In this document: one piece after another, positions 5,568-6,723 of the stretch
Numbering within the stretch: the first letter of the stretch is position 1
Layout: the number at the start of each line of letters is the position of its first letter
Assembly (NCBI GenBank): GCA_035384565.1
Contig: DAOOIT010000134.1
Coordinates: forward strand, 1-6,723
DNA length: 6,723 nucleotides
Origin: Planctomycetota bacterium
GTDB taxonomy: Bacteria; Planctomycetota; PUPC01; DSUN01
Reading direction: 5' to 3'
The notes under the pieces: model-generated
What the model was told of the DNA's origin: nothing
The model's database searches: none
Seen by the model: only the letters and a program-made list of their open reading frames with translations
Translations under genes and position numbers: made by a program

Positions 5568-5623
5568 CCCCAGGCGCCGCGGGCGTCTCCCGCCCCGCGC
5601 CGCCGCTCCCAAGGCCCTGTGGA

Positions 5624-6496
5624 ATGGCATCGCAGGTGAGACCCTCCACTCGGAAGCGCCTCCTGGCCCTTGCCCTCCTGGCGGGGTGCGCCATAAGCGT
5701 CGCCACCCCCAGAGCATGGCACGACGCTCTGCGCGGAGGGGCCCACTCGGCGGCGGTCCCGCCGCTCCGCCTCCTGAGCGGCACAACGGCCTCGTTGCAG
5801 GCCCTCCTCAGCCGCTTGGCGAGCCTCTGGCGCGCGAGCGAGGAGGTCGAGCGGCTCCGCGAGGAGAATCGCGCGCTCCGCGAGGCCATGGCCTACCTCG
5901 CGGCCGAGGCTCACGATGCGGCCGTGCGCCTGCGCAACCTGCGCGGCTTCGAGGAGTTCCGGCAGAGCCTGCCCGCGCACCCGCTCCAGATCGTGCCGGC
6001 CACGGTGGTCGCTGCCGACGCCTCGCCCTGGCGCCACAGCGTGATCGTGGACAAGGGTTCGGCCGATGGCCTGCGTCCCGGGACCCCCGCGGTCTGGGGC
6101 TCCTCGATCGTCGGCAGGGTCGCCGCCGTTCAGCCCCGAGCCGCCACGATCCGCCTCCTCACCGACAGCCTGGCGGGCCTCAAGGTGCGCGTGGCGCGCA
6201 CCGGCGACGTGGGGGTGCTGCGCGGGACGAGCGATCGGGATGGCCTTCTGCAACTGAAATGGCTCTACCTTCATCCCGTGGCCACAGGCGACCTGGTCGT
6301 CACCTCGGGTCTCGACCCCACGGTGCCTGCCGGGCTGGTCGCGGGCCGAGTCGTCCAGGCGCCGGCGGCGAAAGACCACCTGTTCTACGACGTCAAGGTG
6401 CGCCCCCTGATTGACCTCAACCGCCTCAGCGAGGTGTTGCTGGTCCTCTACCGCTTGCCCGATGCGGAGCGCTTGCTGGAGGAGCAGGCCCGATGA
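5624..6496 (+). CDS. mreC: MreC, cell-shape-determining periplasmic scaffold protein
   Basis: MreC is the bitopic membrane protein that links cytoplasmic MreB to the periplasmic wall-synthesis enzymes (PBP2/RodA). The 290-aa product shows the family layout at normal length: a positive N-terminus and one membrane helix (about 12-28), a coiled coil rich in Glu/Arg/Leu (about 62-105, with EEVERLREENRALRE), then the beta-rich MreC domain (about 115-285). Family-typical stretches include VIVDKGSADGLRPGTPAV, a VGRV segment, ATIRLLTD, TSGLDPTVPAGLVAG and a late VKVRPLIDLNRLSEVLLVLY-type ending. ATG 5624 has only a weak AAGG (5611-5614) 9 bases upstream, but it places the membrane helix right at the N-terminus. 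The stop overlaps the next ATG (ATGA). It is separated from mreB by about 3.6 kb beyond the duplicated mreB tail, which is unusual. Confidence 0.93.
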   Translation: MASQVRPSTRKRLLALALLAGCAISVATPRAWHDALRGGAHSAAVPPLRLLSGTTASLQALLSRLASLWRASEEVERLREENRALREAMAYLAAEAHDAAVRLRNLRGFEEFRQSLPAHPLQIVPATVVAADASPWRHSVIVDKGSADGLRPGTPAVWGSSIVGRVAAVQPRAATIRLLTDSLAGLKVRVARTGDVGVLRGTSDRDGLLQLKWLYLHPVATGDLVVTSGLDPTVPAGLVAGRVVQAPAAKDHLFYDVKVRPLIDLNRLSEVLLVLYRLPDAERLLEEQAR

Positions 6497-6723
6497 TTCG
6501 CACGCTGCGCCACGTCAGGCTCAGGTCCGGCGAGAGGCTCCGCGTCGCCGCCCTCGTCGCGCCGGCCGGCCGCTATGCGAAGGCCATTCGAGCGTTTCTC
6601 GCCCACAAGGGCCAGCCGTGGCTGCTCCACGTGGACCTGGCGAACCAGGGCCTGACCGACCGGCTTCGTACGACCTACTACGTCGGCTTCCTGGGCCGCG
6701 ACCTCGGGGGCAACGTGATGATC
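6493..6723 (+). CDS. Protein of uncertain family, possibly GNAT-type N-acetyltransferase (3' truncated by window)
   Basis: An open frame begins at ATG 6493, overlapping the mreC stop as ATGA, and stays open for 77 codons to the window end. The coupling to mreC argues for a real gene in the same transcript. The place after mreC is often held by mreD, but this sequence is not the hydrophobic multi-span protein expected of MreD. It is soluble-looking, starting MIRTLRHVRLRSGERLRV. The late strand TTYYVGFLGRDLGGNVMI (60-77) resembles the beta-strand pair that precedes the acetyl-CoA loop in GNAT acetyltransferases; that loop would lie beyond the window. The family call is therefore tentative, while the gene call is good. 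Confidence 0.6.
   Translation, partial: MIRTLRHVRLRSGERLRVAALVAPAGRYAKAIRAFLAHKGQPWLLHVDLANQGLTDRLRTTYYVGFLGRDLGGNVMI

Larger units (their letters stand above)
5202..5623. other. Divergent intergenic spacer between the surface-protein gene and mreC
   Basis: This 422-bp region holds the leaders of two divergent genes. A near-consensus promoter for mreC lies at 5539-5567 and a weaker minus-strand candidate at 5491-5519. From there the minus-strand leader would be about 280 bases, long enough for a regulatory RNA, but I recognise none. Open frames crossing it in several phases lack ribosome binding sites or protein-like features and look like GC-rich chance frames. Confidence 0.6.

Noticed and set aside
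5107..5889. 260-codon minus-strand frame spanning the divergent spacer and the mreC start
   Set aside because: It crosses both promoters and two genes with better evidence. Its composition is Arg/Ser/Ala-rich with no domain signal.
5539..6414. Long plus-strand and minus-strand frames (minus 5561-6379) overlapping mreC
   Set aside because: Arg/Pro/Gly-rich shadow translations. MreC in its own frame has full family features.

Overview
The window is a GC-rich bacterial chromosome segment built around the cell-shape (mre) locus. It opens with the last 24 codons of a gene whose tail matches MreB, and mreC lies about 5.5 kb further on. MreB and mreC are normally adjacent, so nearly everything between them looks inserted. 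Organism: high GC, a PEP-CTERM protein (which implies an exosortase elsewhere in the genome) and MreB/MreC point to a Gram-negative-type bacterium, perhaps of the planctomycete/PVC or a related environmental lineage. This taxonomic guess is weak.

Region 1 (1-1974): the mreB 3' end is followed after one base by a two-gene restriction-modification module, made of a D12-class adenine-N6 methyltransferase and an overlapping endonuclease candidate. The module is followed at once by a second copy of the mreB 3' end. The visible repeat is 73 bp with 69 identical positions, and all four differences are synonymous. The R-M module therefore sits inside a long direct repeat of its target gene, leaving a complete mreB tail on the left and a promoterless relic on the right. 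No integrase or transposase is visible.

Region 2 (1975-5201): a strong extended -10 promoter drives a 242-aa secreted PEP-CTERM protein that ends in a good rho-independent terminator. Facing it on the minus strand is a 642-aa secreted multidomain protein. Its N-terminal domain of about 190 residues is a clear paralogue of the PEP-CTERM protein. It lacks the PEP-CTERM tail and instead carries a DUF11/DUF7507-like domain, a GFWKN-motif region and a cysteine-containing second DUF11-like domain. The 380-bp convergent spacer holds the terminator, an imperfect palindrome and a perfect 12-bp hairpin.

Region 3 (5202-6723): a 422-bp divergent spacer carries a near-consensus sigma70 promoter for mreC. 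MreC (290 aa: membrane anchor, coiled coil, beta domain) overlaps the start of a further gene cut by the window end, possibly a GNAT-type acetyltransferase.

MreB and MreC belong to the lateral cell-wall elongation machinery. The methyltransferase and endonuclease would form a self-contained defence or addiction unit that apparently rides on mreB transcription. The two secreted proteins are probably cell-surface or matrix components. The most unusual feature is the R-M pair nested in a duplicated mreB tail.
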